Source: Sapria himalayana (Eukaryota > Streptophyta > Magnoliopsida > Malpighiales > Rafflesiaceae). From it: DNA of 64,000 nt. The position numbers were made by a program, and so were the translations under genes. The DNA lies in contig JAREIK010002991.1 in NCBI GenBank assembly GCA_029783825.1, positions 2,615,397-2,679,396 of the forward strand, written 5' to 3'. Shown here piece by piece: positions 25,400-39,600 of this stretch (positions within the stretch are counted from its first letter, which is position 1; every line of letters begins with the position of its first letter). The notes below the pieces were generated by a model that was not told the DNA's origin, searched no databases, and saw only the letters and a list, made by a program, of their open reading frames with translations.

Positions 25400-25798
25400 T
25401 TTTTTTTTGTTCATCATGAAACCATTTCTATGCTATCTGATGATCCTCGCCAACATTCTTATAATTTCATGTTTTCTTGACATCACGTGCTGACGTTCAA
25501 CAACGATTTGACGATATGACTAGTTTTATTTTTTTTTTTACTGGGAACTACATTGTTCTTGAGTATGCTCAAAAAATCAAAAACAAAAAAGATTTTTTTT
25601 TTTTTTTTTTCAAAATTCATCACAAATCAACGAGCCACTGACAGATTTTATAAACAAACACGGCGAGATGTTCGCCAATCAAAAGAATGAATCAGATTCA
25701 ACCAAATTAATGATCACGGAGAAACAAACTGGCGAATATCATGAAATTTGCTGAAGTACTTCTTTCTTCCCTTCGAATAAACCCCTCGCGTGGCCTAC

Positions 25799-25822
25799 CC
25801 GACCCGACCCGACCCGACCCGA
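25799..25822. repeat. Pentanucleotide (acccg)n microsatellite
   Basis: Four to five tandem copies of 'cgacc' in the expansin upstream region. A related cgggtcgggt / acccgacccg pair forms a hairpin in the leader of the hAT at 43378-43415, but this short array has no other hAT features. Confidence 0.7.
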
Positions 25823-26084
25823 TCATCGCTTTGCCTGATTCACGCACGAGAAGAGAACGAGATTAAAAAAAAAAAAACAAATTTAACGACTTTTCTAGAT
25901 TTGTGGAAGGTAAAAAAAATTACACCTAAAATTTAGTTAAAAAATAAAAAAAATAATTAAATTGATTTAAATATTATGAGTTATAAATATTATTTTAAAA
26001 AAAAAACATCACTAGTATAAATTAACAATTTTTATTTTAAAATTTTAATATTTTTTTTCAATGGTTAGATGATCTAACCATTGA

Positions 26085-26329
26085 AAAACATCACGAGTCG
26101 TGCCGTGCCAAGGCACGAGTCGTGCCGGGCCAGGCACGGCACGGCTCGTGCCGGGCACGGCCCGGCACGTGGTTCGTGCGGACGGGCCCGGCCCGGCACG
26201 TGGTTCGTGCGGACGGGCCCGGCACGGGCCCGGGCACGTTTTTTTATCGTGCCGGGCCGGCCCAGGCACGGCCGAACCGTGCCGTGCCTCGTGCCGGGCC
26301 GGGCCGGCCCGGCCCGTTTGACACCTCTA
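26085..26329 (-). mobile_element. Truncated hAT terminus, GC-rich, nearly identical to the intact element's 5' end
   Basis: Read on the minus strand from 26329 it begins tagaggtgtcaaacgggccg and follows the left arm of the intact hAT (43070 onward) almost base for base for over 100 bp. It then continues in gcacgg/cgggcc repeats. No opposite end or matching TSD was found; 26330-26337 is aaaataac. A 13-bp-arm palindrome (tcaatggttagat / atctaaccattga) abuts it at about 26058-26084. The open frames here are by-products of the GC repeats, not genes. Confidence 0.8.
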
Positions 26330-27975
26330 AAAATAACTCTAGTAAATTTAAAAAAAAAATTAAAATAATATTTTAGATAATTTTAATTTGCATAATAATA
26401 ACTCAATTCAAATTTTCAAATTTGGTTGGCCTCCTAGTAATAAATCTCCCAATGTATCTTAAAAAAAAAACATTTAATAAATAATCTTTTATAACATGAA
26501 CCCACTTTGAATAATTAAAAAAATTAAAGAACACAAAAATAAAATCCATCTTAGATACTATAAAAAATATTTCCTTACAAAGCTAATATAAGACTAAATA
26601 CCAATAAAAAAAAATAAATAAATAAATAAAATAAATAAAATAAATAAAATAAAAAACAATAAAAAAATAGTAAAAAAAATAAAAAAATATAAAAAGTAAA
26701 AAAAATATTAAAAAAGTAAACAGTAAAAAAAATAATACAAAAAAAAATAATAATAATAATAATAAAAGACTAAATAGTAAATACCTAAGAAGACAAGCTA
26801 AAAAGTACAAAAAAAAAAAAAATACAAAGTAAATCCAACTTAATCATAATAAATTTAAATCTACTTGAGATTCAATGATAATATTCATTAAAAACCATGA
26901 TTTGTAAAAGAAAATATTACTAGATTGATTTTTAATATTAATTTTCTAATTAAATTTATTTAAGATCTTAGATTACTATATTTTTATGTAAAAATATGTC
27001 CAACCTACATGTCATGAAATTATTAGGTCGACGTGTAGAAATCATTTTATATAATATTTTAAATTTTATAAACATTTAATAATATATTCTTAGAAAAAAA
27101 AAATAGTGAAATGATATCAATGATATCAAATATATAAATTATCAAAAATAACATGTTTTTAATGTCACCATTTAAATCTTAATTATAGTTGAAAACTAAA
27201 AGAATATTAATACTTCATTGAATATTACATTCTCATAATAACTAAGTTACAATGAGTATTTAATAAATATTTTTAGAAAATATAAAATTCAAAATAAAAC
27301 ATTCAATATTATATTTGATAATGCAAGTATAAATAATTTTATTCATAAAAAATATTAACCACCAAATACCAACTTTAAAAATTTAATATTATATATATGT
27401 AATATATCACAAACTTACCAACTTAAAATTAATTCAACTACTTGACTTCACAAATAAAAAAATTGATAATGTTTAAAAACTAAATATCATTAAAAGATAA
27501 AATTTTAATTTTCAAAATTTTTAAAAAATTGTATAATATGATAAACTTGTATTCGTAGATTTATATTTACTCTCATATCTTGTATTGTATTGATATATAT
27601 ATATATATATATAACATGTATCTGTAATGTTCAATTTATATGACATGTATTTCATATATAAAATTTAAAATAAAATATTTATTATTACTTTTAATTATAC
27701 TATAAAGAATAGTATAGCAATACATTTATTCATAGGAACCATTATATATAGTCCTCCAGCTATAATAAAATCATGTATTTAATGCCAATATATTATATTC
27801 AATTTCATGAATAATAAAAAAAAACATAATCATATTAACTAAATATAATCGAGTTAAAAATTTTATTTTTAAAGATTAAAAATTTTGTATGATACGACAA
27901 ATTTATGTTCGTCTATATACACCATCACATTTTACATGATACTTAAGTATATATGCAATATTAATAATATATTTA

Positions 27976-28015
<40 letters not shown>

Positions 28016-28680
28016 TGTGTGTGTGTGTGTGTTAGTGAAATAAGTATGAAAATGAATAAAAAAAATCATCCAATCATTTCACCACTTTACTACTTAATGC
28101 CCTATATGAATTATAGAGTTAAGGTACAAATGTTAGAAAATATTATAGAAATTATATATAATTATATGAATCACAAAAACAAATAATAAAATTTAAAAAC
28201 AAATACAAAACTCATATAATTATGACAATAATCAGAATGATAGTGATAGTGCACCACCGAGTAGCATGACCAACTCCAAATTCAAAGGTAAATTTTACAT
28301 TCAATTAGTTAAAAGTAAATAACAAGGTAATTTATCTAATTGATACGAGCAACTAGCTGTCAAAATAATTACATAATTATTGTTCATATTTGTCAACAAC
28401 TAACTTTTTAAATAGTTAAGATCAACATCAGACAGATGACGATCCAAGACTAACTGCCAATAGTATAAATTTATAAAATTACTTTTTGTTAAACATTTGT
28501 TTTATATTCATTATAAGTATAACTTTCATATTTTTTTTAAAAAATTTCCAATGATATTTTAATGTATTCAATATTATTGCTAAATTTTAAATAAAATAAT
28601 AAATTTTTTTATTTTTGAAATTTTTTTTCCTCCATCCCTCAATTTCATCTTATCATCTTTAGGGTATATACATACGACTA
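26330..28680. other. Intergenic AT-rich region with a decayed hAT (about 26980-28010)
   Basis: 26580-26830 is a low-complexity (aaat)n/(aaaat)n tract. Two tandem, diverged copies of one hAT transposase segment begin near 27485 and 27840: tgataaacttgtattcgtag and tacgacaaatttatgttcgt. Both align with the intact element's segment at about 45160-45190 and with 42770-42860 of the older copy. The sequence tatatatgcaatattaataa at about 27945-27970 extends this. (TA)n lies at 27594-27612 and 27978-28012, followed by (GT)n to about 28032. No genes. Confidence 0.6.
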
Positions 28681-28685
28681 AGTTT

Positions 28686-28778
28686 CCACATTGATCAATC
28701 ATCTTAGTAATGATTGTGACCAAACACATTTAACTTAGGAGTTCTTATGAGATCCAGTACATTAGTGATGATTTAAAT
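28686..28778 (+). repeat. Dispersed repeat R2, copy 3
   Basis: Reads cattgatcaatcatcttagt, then gaccaaacacatttaactta, then ggagttcttatgagatccag. Same block and order as copies 1 and 2. Confidence 0.75.
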
Positions 28779-28859
28779 AGATTTTCTTCATTTATTATTA
28801 TTTAATATTTAATTTTAACGTATTCAATATATTATTATTTTTTTTCAAATTTTAAACTT

Positions 28860-29380
28860 TATATTGATATAGCCAACAACATGTGGAGTGCACACAATAG
28901 TCACACAAACTATGGGTTGTAGACTCATAGTTGTACAACACAACCACAAATTGGAGCTTAGGGCAAGTCAAGCACGAGTCAAGCAAGCCACCAAGCACAA
29001 ACCCAACTCCTAGCTTGTGCATTAGCCCCTAGCTAGCTAGTAGCTCCCAAGCACAAGCCAATGGCTTGTGTTGCATTATGATAAGGCACAACTCGAGTTG
29101 GGCTACCAACCAACACGAACCCATGCTTTGAGCCAGGGTCATGTCAAGTTAGTCGTGCAACCCAACCTGAAATGGAATGAACGAGTTACCTTACAGCTCG
29201 AGTAGGGCTACTAAACAACACAACCTGAAGAACCCACATCAACTTATATATCCAAAAAAACATATATATTTCTTTCACTTAAGATTTTTAGAATTACTTA
29301 TTTTATTTAATATATCTCTTTTGGTAGAGAAATAATGATTGCACGTGAAATTAAATGCGCACTTCTTGAGTACTCCAATA

Positions 29381-29419
<39 letters not shown>

Positions 29420-32400
29420 CATCAGAAAGATATTAGCAATAATTCATTTTAAATAATTTAGTCAGACATATGAAAATCTTGTGGTACTATCACATACGAA
29501 TGTTCGAGATACTTAATTATGTTTGTTAATTATGATGCTCAGTACACAAAATTATCCATTTAAAAAAATCTTAAATATAATCAATTTTTATAAAATTTTT
29601 TAAAATGATAAAAACACAATTAGAAAGCAATAATGAAATGTAAACAAATAATCATTTTCCAAAATATATCTCATTTTGGTCTGATTATGACTCTCTTTCA
29701 TAACATACACTCATAAGTCTTGAGTGGCCAAGTGTGCTGATTGTTGAGTGCTAACTTGACATGAGTTTTTGCTGATAAAAACTCATGAATTACTATACCA
29801 TCTATGCCTAAAAAAGATCTCCCTTTCAAAAAATCCTCACTCATTTCATATTCAATATGATTTAAATCTATTGATAGATATAATTGCTCCAAAAAAGTAA
29901 TATCATATTAAATTTGAACTAGTGAAAATCAGATAGAGCCAAGGAGTGACACACACTCTCTCTATTAATTAATGGTATAGGGACGCCTATAGGTAAAAAA
30001 AGAAGAATAATGTATTCATGAATAATATCTAGATTCACATAAGATTAGGATTAAATCCACATTACCCTAAAAATGTTTTATATTATTCTATTCAAATATG
30101 AGTGTTTGAGTTGTTTGTCAATTATCTTTCCTTTCAATAACTCTATTTTATCAAGATGTGCCAACACAAAAAATCTATTACATAAACCCATAATATATAT
30201 AATAAATATTGAATCGGTTTTACATATATTCAAATATATTGTCAATTCTTAAATATTTTAATATTTTCATTAAATTAATTTTTAAATTTTATAGTGAACA
30301 CTCATGCACAATTAATAAGAAGCTTTCCTAGAGATTATGATAATACATTAGAAGAAGACTCAAGTATCATAGTATTATCAACAAAAAAAAAAAAAAACAA
30401 ATAATAAGACGAGAGTGAAACAAAACTTATGAAATTAAGTGTTGGGGGTACACATTCTCTATCCCTTCTGGAGAATGATCAAAAAAATAAGATCAAAGTA
30501 AGTACTACTATATTATTTAACTCATTAGTAGGCTTGCCTTTGCTCTAAGCAAGCTTTGTATGTCTTTCTTTCATAGTAAACACTCTTAAAGTCTTGAGTC
30601 ACCAGGTATCCTAGTTACTGATTTTGCATAAGTTTTTACTGATGAAAACTCATGAACTACTGTATCATCTATGCTTGAAGGAGATCTCCATATCAAAAAA
30701 AACCTTACTCACTTCATACTCAATATGATTTAAATATTTAAATAGATATGATAACTTCATGAAAATAATATCATACTTAATTTGAACTGGTAAAAATTCA
30801 AACAGCAAACAAGTGACTCTCTCTACTAATTGATAGTCCAAGCAGGACTATAAGTAAGAAATAAAAAATAATGTATTCATGAATAACATCTAAATTTATA
30901 TTATTTCTTTGTTCATTGAAAAATAAATCATTTTCATAAAAAAAAAAAAGCTTCTATACTTACTAAAATACAACTAATTTCTAGTAAAAAATACGTATAT
31001 CCTATTTTAGGACTAAAGTAACTAAGGAAAACACATCTCAAAATCATAAATATCTAATTATCCAATATTAAGAGATAATCGATGACAAAACAAATATACT
31101 ACGAAGCAAACTAAATAATCTTTATCTAGGATATAAGATATGAATAAATATATGTCGAGAAAAAAAATACACTTGATTAATAAAATTATGATTAAATCAA
31201 CATTATTCTAAAAAAATATTTCTGAATATTCTTTTCAAGTATGAGCATTCAAACTGTCTGCCAGTTGTCAATCTTTGCTTTCAACAACTCTATTCTATCA
31301 AAACATACCAGCACATAAATCTAGTACATAATTTCATGATATATACAATAAATAATCAATCAATTTGACTTATATTCAAATATATTGTCAATTCTTAAAA
31401 TTCTAATATATTTATTAAATTAATTTGTTATTATTTTATGAATTTTTTTAAAAAAAAATTTATGATATTTCTCAAAAAAAAAAAAAAAAAAAAACAATAT
31501 ACATATATATCTCAAGTAATTAACAATAAAAATAATCAAATATATAAATCACTCTTTAATCATATATTTACTATATCCTCATACATATGAATATATCAAA
31601 TCGAATAAATATTTACTAAATACAAACTAACATGTTGGATAGAAAGTATTGATAATCTTATTTAACTGATATACTTTATACTTTAAGATTGTAATTTCTT
31701 GACTAGGATTAAGCATTATCAACTTGACCGATAATAAATGAGCAAATTGAGAAAACAAGAAAATAATCCAACATACTAATCAGCTAGAAAAAAAATTTAC
31801 GATGAACAAAAAAGAGGGCATACAATCAATCATACTCAATCCCAAATAAAATTTTTAACAATATCTTCCAATACTACAAATAAAATATCAATACAAGTAA
31901 AAATAAAGTGAACCTTAAGTTATTTGGAAAGATAACTCATAAAAAATAACCTTACAGGACAACTGAGAATAAGACAAAAAAAAAGATATAAATTAATAAC
32001 TAAAATATCAAATAACTTTAAAATATATACTATTGATTATAATAATATTTTTAGAGTAAAAAAAATAATATAATAAATAAGATATTATTATTATTAATAT
32101 GAATATTAACTTATGTGTCGATAATCTATAAATATGAAGTAAGTGCACACATAAAATAATAAATATTAAATAATACCTAAAGAAAAAAAATCTATTATCT
32201 TATAAAAAAAAATTTTGATAATACTCTCTAGTAAATATATATATCATAGTGAATGAACTCTGTAAAATCTCTCAAATAATTCTATATCAATAATATAAAT
32301 TTGAAATAAATGTACAAGTGGGACAACTAATAATATATTAAAAAAAACTACAAATTGCCATTAAAATTTTTTTAAATACTCGTCTCTAATAAGTACAAGT

Positions 32401-34740
32401 ATCATGAATTAATAATAAATGAACCATGTGAGAATCCCTAGTGACTCTAATAATCAACATGACTCTCTTAATATTGTGTAAACCTCTTAGTCTTCTCTTT
32501 GGATATAATATCCAATAATTATTTCTAGTATAATCTATCCTCCTAATAAATAAACATTGAACTGAGTTTCTTCTTGATTGAACTTTATTATGATAATCTC
32601 TCTTCATATAACGTAACAAAATTAGCTCTTCCAAACAAAAATCACCTAAATTTTTGTTTTTTAATAATTTTGCCACAAACCTAATTATGGTTTCTACCTA
32701 AAACATCATCACCCACCACTATGTGCGACCATCAAGCATCACTGCATACAATTAGAGTTTCTACCTAAAACACAATTGCACTCCACCAAATGGAATTAGA
32801 ATTTCTACCCAAAATACCATTGCAGGTCACCGCTGCATGCAAGCACCACATGAAAAAAACAACAATATTTACAAAACTAGCATTACATTTTTCCTAAGTT
32901 GGCTTGAATACTATATTTCAAAATAAAACTAAAAAATATATACATTAACACATAATAAAATTTATACATTAAATATCATTATATAATAAATTAAAATAAT
33001 TAGAACCACTCATAAATTAGGTACTATCAAAAACAAAAAAAATAAAAAAATAATAATAACAAAACTACACCAACGTTATTAGTCTCCTTTATATAAGTTA
33101 TATTTTTATGCAACTTGATTTTGATTTTATTTTTTTCTTTTATAACTATTTATTTACTGAATCAAAAAAATTTGAGAAATATTTCATTGAGAATTTAGTA
33201 TGATAGACCATATACTTTTTCTTCTACCATAAATTATCTTACTAGATATTTGAGTATTAATAACAATTTACTTGAATATTCTTGACTTGATTAACCATTT
33301 CTAACCAAACAAAGAATATTGCACCATAATATTAAAGATATCCCTACACTAGATTGTTAAGAATCAAAAATATCAGCTAAGAAAATATATCATAACTTTC
33401 TATCTTGCTAACCCAACTTATGTGAGTAATGATTCATTCAATCTAATATACTTATACAAATAAAATCTTATTAATATTTGAGAACAATTAATTATTTACT
33501 TAAAAATTTTCAGCTTATTCACTCAATAATAACCAAGCTAAGAATAATGTACCATAATGTTAGTGATATCTCTATACTATAATTTAAGGCATGTCAGTTA
33601 AGAAAATAAAATAAAATTTCCTATTATGCCTGCCAAATTGATGTGACATATAAGTAAGAATTAATTCAATATGATATATTCATACGTATGAAAACTTAGC
33701 AGAGATGAAACCAAATAAGTATTTAGGCATTTTATTATTTTTATTAATAAATAAATATAATTTATATATTTATTTTATAAAATAATAAAAAAATTATTAA
33801 AAATTTATAAAATATTTGTTGGATAATTTCTGCATTTACTATATGAATCATGAAATTATATATTATACTTCATATACTAACACAACCTAACAAAATAAGA
33901 TTATAAAAAAATAAAAATTTAATTTAAATATCTAAGACACTTCTCCTTGATATGAGTATTTCAAAGTGATTTTGAAGAGATACAAATTTAATCATAAATC
34001 ATCTTATCAATCAAATATCTTTTTTTATTCTCTAGTCGTGCACCCTTTTATATTATGCATCTCACAAAAAATATTTAGCCTACCATGTAAAAATTTTGGA
34101 AAAACTTATTTTGTTCATGATCTTAGGTCTATCTACCGAACTTAATAAGATGATATTTAAGATTTTGTGATAATTTTTCCTAATTATTCCAATATCCAAA
34201 AAAAAAATAATATTATTATTACTAAAATCTAGTAAAATTTTACAAAATATAAATGTTATATTTTTAGAGCAAGCCTCATTTTTTAATTAGTCTAAGAAAA
34301 ATCCAAAAGATAGATTTGGTCACACTACTTTTTCTTATTTCTATGTTATCTCATTTGGAATTCAAATTATGAGAGAGTTACTTATTGACTACATATAAAC
34401 TTGTTGGTGCAAATTATAATATTATCCAATTGAGTCATCATATAACTAACAAATACATACCAAATTTACTATAGAGAAAATAAGATTTTCTAAGAGAGAA
34501 TACATCTCAAGTCTAGACGACACAATAGTTAAGAAGTCTACTTTAATCCTAATTTATGATGAGAGAGAGAGACTTGGAAAATTGACAATTCAAGAATTCA
34601 AGTCTATACTAAAAAAAATAAAATATACAACATATTCATAGTTGTGTATTCTTCTTTTTTTAATTTTATTTACTTCTCTAAATCATATTATAATACTCAT
34701 ATCTCATTTTAAGACATTATGTCACCTATGATTAGAAATT
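28860..34740. other. Intergenic repeat-rich region without genes
   Basis: 28870-29250 is a GC-richer hAT-like subterminal sequence with no clear ends. 29690-30380 and 30570-31450 are two diverged copies, same orientation, of dispersed repeat D1 (shared blocks 'aaaactcatgaa(t/c)tact', 'actcaatatgatttaaat', 'aatgtattcatgaataa'). D1 recurs in the tetraspanin introns. 32690-32870 holds three copies, about 60 bp apart, of 'gtttctacctaaaacac'-like sequence. (TA)n lies at 29385-29416. The rest is AT-rich and nothing was recognised in it. Confidence 0.55.
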
Positions 34741-36070
34741 TAAACATATATGTTGTTTGTTCTAGGTAGGTGTTCACTATGAATAGAAATTTAGATGGGA
34801 AAAAAAGACCATCTTAAGGTAAGACCTATTACAAAATAGATTCACTCATATTTAATATGAATTATTAGGATATTCTCTCTAGTGATCATAATGACCTATA
34901 TACAAGTTCTTATCATACTAACATCATTTCCCAGATAAAAAAATAGACCAACGAGACATGAATAACATTTTTCTTTATGAAAACTTTGAATATATATATA
35001 TATATATTAGTTACATAGCTTTTGAGCAAGATAATTAAACATAGTTTACAAAATATGGAATGCATTAAATGGTTTAAAACAATCAATGAAGATATCGTTC
35101 ATAGATTGTTACAAGCCATTATCTCATAAGATTTTTTTAGGAAGAATTTTGACAACATGATGATTTTGCTTATAGTGCACGTAAATGATATTCTGATTAT
35201 GATATATAATGAGTTGAAAATCACTCAATTTCAAAAGTATATTATGTCATAATTCCAGATAAAAGACAAAAACTCATTATTTTCATAGAATTGAAATAAT
35301 CTACTTCAGAAAAAAAAAAGTTTATCTTTTGAGTGATACTCCAATAAAGATTTTGATTGACAGATAGTAATTTTTTATTCAATAGGATTTTTCTAATTAA
35401 CTCTATTAATTTTAGAAGAATAATAAAGAAGATTAACTATATAATTATCACAAAATAAAACATAACTTATATTATTATATTGTTAATATAATTCATTATT
35501 TCATAGATTATTCTCGATAGATTTACTCAGATAAAATTTTTCACATGTTGAGATATATAAAGAAATCTCAAATACATAGGATCTCTTTTAGCAACGACAG
35601 ACACTTATAGTTAGTCAAATATTTAGATTAAAATTAAGCATCAACTTGTACTAAGAGGGGATCAATTATAATATTTTTTAAATTTTTTAGAAAATTTTAT
35701 TTTCTAAAAAAATAAGACATAAATAGTTATATTATAGATAGAATTCAAGATAATGAATGTATTTCATATGATACTTTGAATCCAATACCTACTCAAAAAT
35801 ATTAAGCATCCTCTTTCTTTTCTTACAACTCCTTATTATGTCGAATATACAATGTAATATAGAGTTTAAAATTTAGTATTTTATTGGCAGACAAAACATA
35901 TAAAATAGAAAAAAATAAATATTTTAATCTCAAAAAGAAGATTCAGACTAAAACTATTACAATAATTTAAATTCAAATAGCATATCAACTAGCTGATATC
36001 TTCACGAAAGTATTGAGAAAATCTCAAAATACATTTCTTTTCTTTAAATTTAATGTTCTTCATATTTAAA
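34740..36070 (+). pseudogene. Degenerate Ty1/copia retrotransposon (RT to RNase H)
   Basis: Scattered + strand matches in copia order: LNGLKQS near 35070 (as in 'YGLKQSPRAW'), NMMILLIVHVNDILIM near 35155-35205 (the RT active-site region, with D retained in NDI), and the RNase H C-terminal end AYQLADIFTKVLRKSQN near 35980-36030. Many stops. No LTR pair was recognised. It lies about 600 bp beyond the tetraspanin's apparent stop. Confidence 0.7.
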
Positions 36071-36482
36071 CACCTGACTGAGAAGAAGTTTTATAGTTTA
36101 TAACCTTTTTAAACTCTCAGTTATTATTTATTTTACTATGAATGAAATCATCAAGCTTGTGAGTTGTCCTAATTTATTTTGCCCTATTACATAATGACAT
36201 ACTCTTGTACATATTATTTATGAATTTCATTAAAATTTAGTGAATTATTTTTTTAAACAATAATGCAATCATATAAACATCATATCTAGAGCAAAAGACT
36301 CTTACTTTAGCATACAATTTGAGAAAGATTAATATAACAAAAATCTTATCTCCAAAAAACAAAGAAAAAGTATCTGATAAATCTTGAACATGAGATCTAC
36401 TGTCCTTAAATAAAGATATTTATCATCGTACCAAGATATGACTTCTAATATATGCCTGTAAAATGAGGACTTTCTGCGTTGT

Positions 36483-36565
36483 TAGTTATCTCTGTATAAT
36501 TCTCGTTAAACCATTTTAAACTTCAATGTTTGGAAGAGATCCAGTATATCATGAATTAGTTCGAG
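36483..36565 (+). repeat. Dispersed repeat R2, copy 4 (decayed)
   Basis: Reads gttatctctgtataattctc, then gttaaaccattttaaacttc, then gaagagatccagtatatcat. Most diverged copy of the family. Confidence 0.5.
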
Positions 36566-36694
36566 ACATCCAATAATATTGTCATATATGATATTCAAAT
36601 TTCAAACGATGAAAACAATGAGCATGCAAAATAGTGATTTAAGTAAGTACATGAGAAAATTACCATACATAACAAACTAATCTCATGCCTTAAT

Positions 36695-39600
36695 TTAAAG
36701 TGCACAAAATAAAGAACATACCTTGTCAGCAATCCTTATGCTCCACGCATCATTTTTATGTCCATAAATAGGGCTTCCAACAACGCATGTTGGCGAGTGG
36801 ACACCATGCTTCACAAGAGGAACCCTTTCTGGAGCAAACTCTTCATCACTATCATAGCATTGATATGGTCCAATAGCTTGCAAGAGCATGACCAAGAGAA
36901 AACAAAAGCCCTACATATTAATTAATAGATGGTTAGTAGTTTCAAAAGAATCATTAATTGACTATCTCCCTTAACATTCCTATTTCATTGCATTTATCAT
37001 AATTTTTCAAGTTGCTAATAAAAATTGATAAAACTAAAAGTAGCATAGTCAGAATACCAAAACTAAGCAAAGAAGAGTCCAAATAAGTGAGTAATCAAAC
37101 TTGTACAAGAATGTCGACATTACTTATTTTTAGTTTGTTTAGGTTTACAATAAAGTCACCCAACCTATGAGTTGCCTCAATCTATTCTTTGTTCATATAC
37201 AATATTAAAGATGTACAAACCTATCTAGCACACTCCACAAAATAAATACTTGGGATAGCAAAAAAAAAAATAATTTTGTAATATTAAATGTGACCAAATC
37301 CACCTTGTATTACAAAGTTATTAGTTTTCCAAAAATTATGAATATTTTATTAGTCATTTATTTTGTGAATAGTGTGACATAATGGAGATACACTGTGCAA
37401 TGAGTGTATAGGCATGTATAGTGATGCGCACTCAGTGCCGAAAGCAAAACCTTAGATGCATTACAATGTGCCTGAATGAGATAATATGTGTGCAACGGAA
37501 CACACAGGTTGGCACAAAGATGCACATGCCGAATAGTGACTACGGTAGTATTGTGGGGTGTCAGTGTCTGTGCACAGTGGTACACATAGGTGCGAATGTG
37601 AATAGTGATGTATATTGGTGCGAACAAGAACAATGGTTAGCAGGGGCGCAAAGTGAATTGTTGTGCATTTTTAACTTAGATAAAATATGAAAGAAATGAC
37701 TTCTATTAATTATGAGACGTATCAGTTAAGAAAACATATCAAAACATATATGATATGTCAGGATATTGTAAACAATGATTCATTCTATCTGATTTATTAA
37801 GATATTTAGAAATATTAAAAGACTATCACACACAATGATTTAAGATAACTTGTTATGTTTATTAACAATGATACAGCTCAGTATCCTACCTTTAAAGAAA
37901 AAAGATCTCGTGTTCTAGCTATTTTTATAAATTTTTATTAAATGATGAAAATAGAGTTTGAAAACAATATTATAATATAAATAATTAATAATATTTCATA
38001 AAATAAATCATATCCGCATTCTACATTTATTGGGAAGTATGAAATGATTCACCAAATATCATATATTGACATATATCATTAAATTAAATAGTTAAAAGAA
38101 AAAATAAATATTTAATTTTCTTTTTAATTGGAAAGTATCAAATAGCCCAATAGGGACCTACACAATTCATTCATATCCCATGAGGCATGGATTCCAACCC
38201 TAATGGTGGATGATAGCTCGTAGGAATCAAACTCAAAAAAAAAAAAATAAATTCTACATATCACTAGGCAAACAACTATGTCATTAGTAGAAACATATAT
38301 TTAGTTAAAATAATTAAGATATTTTTATTATATTGATGTATTTCCATTTTTTTTAAAAAAAAAAAGAGATGTTAACCATTATTATTATTTTTTTGATAAA
38401 AAAAAATCTTATTATTTTTTTTATGTCATATCTCATATCAACTCTTAAGTATCTAAGACAGATATTATTTTACTTCCACCCTATTAAAATCCAACCCGCG
38501 AAGAATACATAAATACTCATATCGATATTGTTCTCAAATAATAGGAAAAAAATATTTGACAGACCACAAGTATGATGATTCCATCAAATACAACCTAAAC
38601 ATCAACAAAAAATAAATATAAAACTATAAACCACAATATACTCCTTCCCTCGAGCTAGTATGTAAAAATCAGATGACCAACCTTATAGGAGAGTAAGGTA
38701 AATTGTGACATATTTAAATTACTCATAAATATATCTACTAGCTGCCTCATTATCTAAATATATATTTTAGTGATGATATCATCATGAAATTTTGTTATCT
38801 CATGAAACATTAATTTGAAGATTAATTATCTTATTGCATGACTGTCATAGTAAAGAAAAATAAGAAATAAAAAAGAATGGCCGATCTCTACAAGCAAGTG
38901 TAACATCCATATATATATATATATATATATCACTGAAAAGATTATTTTGAATTTAACCTCTGCACGAAATCTCAAAATAATCATCAATGTCTTACTTTTA
39001 AAGGAGATAAGGTTATTTCAAAGAAAAATACAAAACTTTATTATAAATCTATTCTTGATATACGTTAGTGTCCAACTCGAATCTTAATGCCCGACTAACT
39101 TCAAGTAGTCATAATTACTAAAAGAAATCTCCAAGTCCTAGAGATTTGAAATATCTCAGTAAGCAAAGAACTATATCAAGATGAATATACCAAAGAAAAC
39201 ATAAGAAATGATTAATTATATTGATTGTCTATGCTCTATCTATTCGATTCATAGTAAGATAGTTAAAATTTTTTATGATTTTCTTGAAACTAATAAAATC
39301 AACTGAATGGGCCAACATCAATAATAAAATCAATACACAAGTCAATACAAATACATATTGAAGCACACTACAAAAATTTGAACTAGCATAAAAATATCAA
39401 TCATATATCTCTTATGTAAAATGATGATGCCGCCAAAAGAATAAATCACTCATATGTTAAGAAAATATTTGAGTTTACAGAAATTATCTGTCTGGAACTG
39501 TGACTGAAGGTACTCATTAAGTTGAGTAATTCACAACTCATAATTTCTCATTAGTAAAATATTATCTACATACATGTTAAAAATTACCCTAGTGTCAAGG

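Noticed and set aside
26045..26376. Several overlapping open frames on both strands rich in Gly, Pro, Arg and Ala
   Set aside because: They arise from gcacgg/cgggcc repeats of a hAT terminus, have no homology-like motifs and overlap each other in many frames.
26583..26810. 75-codon Phe/Tyr/Leu-rich minus frame
   Set aside because: A translation of an (aaat)n low-complexity tract.
37358..37690. Cys/His-rich small frames on both strands
   Set aside because: They come from a GT/CA-rich repeat related to 61830-62110; no conserved spacing of Cys/His and both strands are open.
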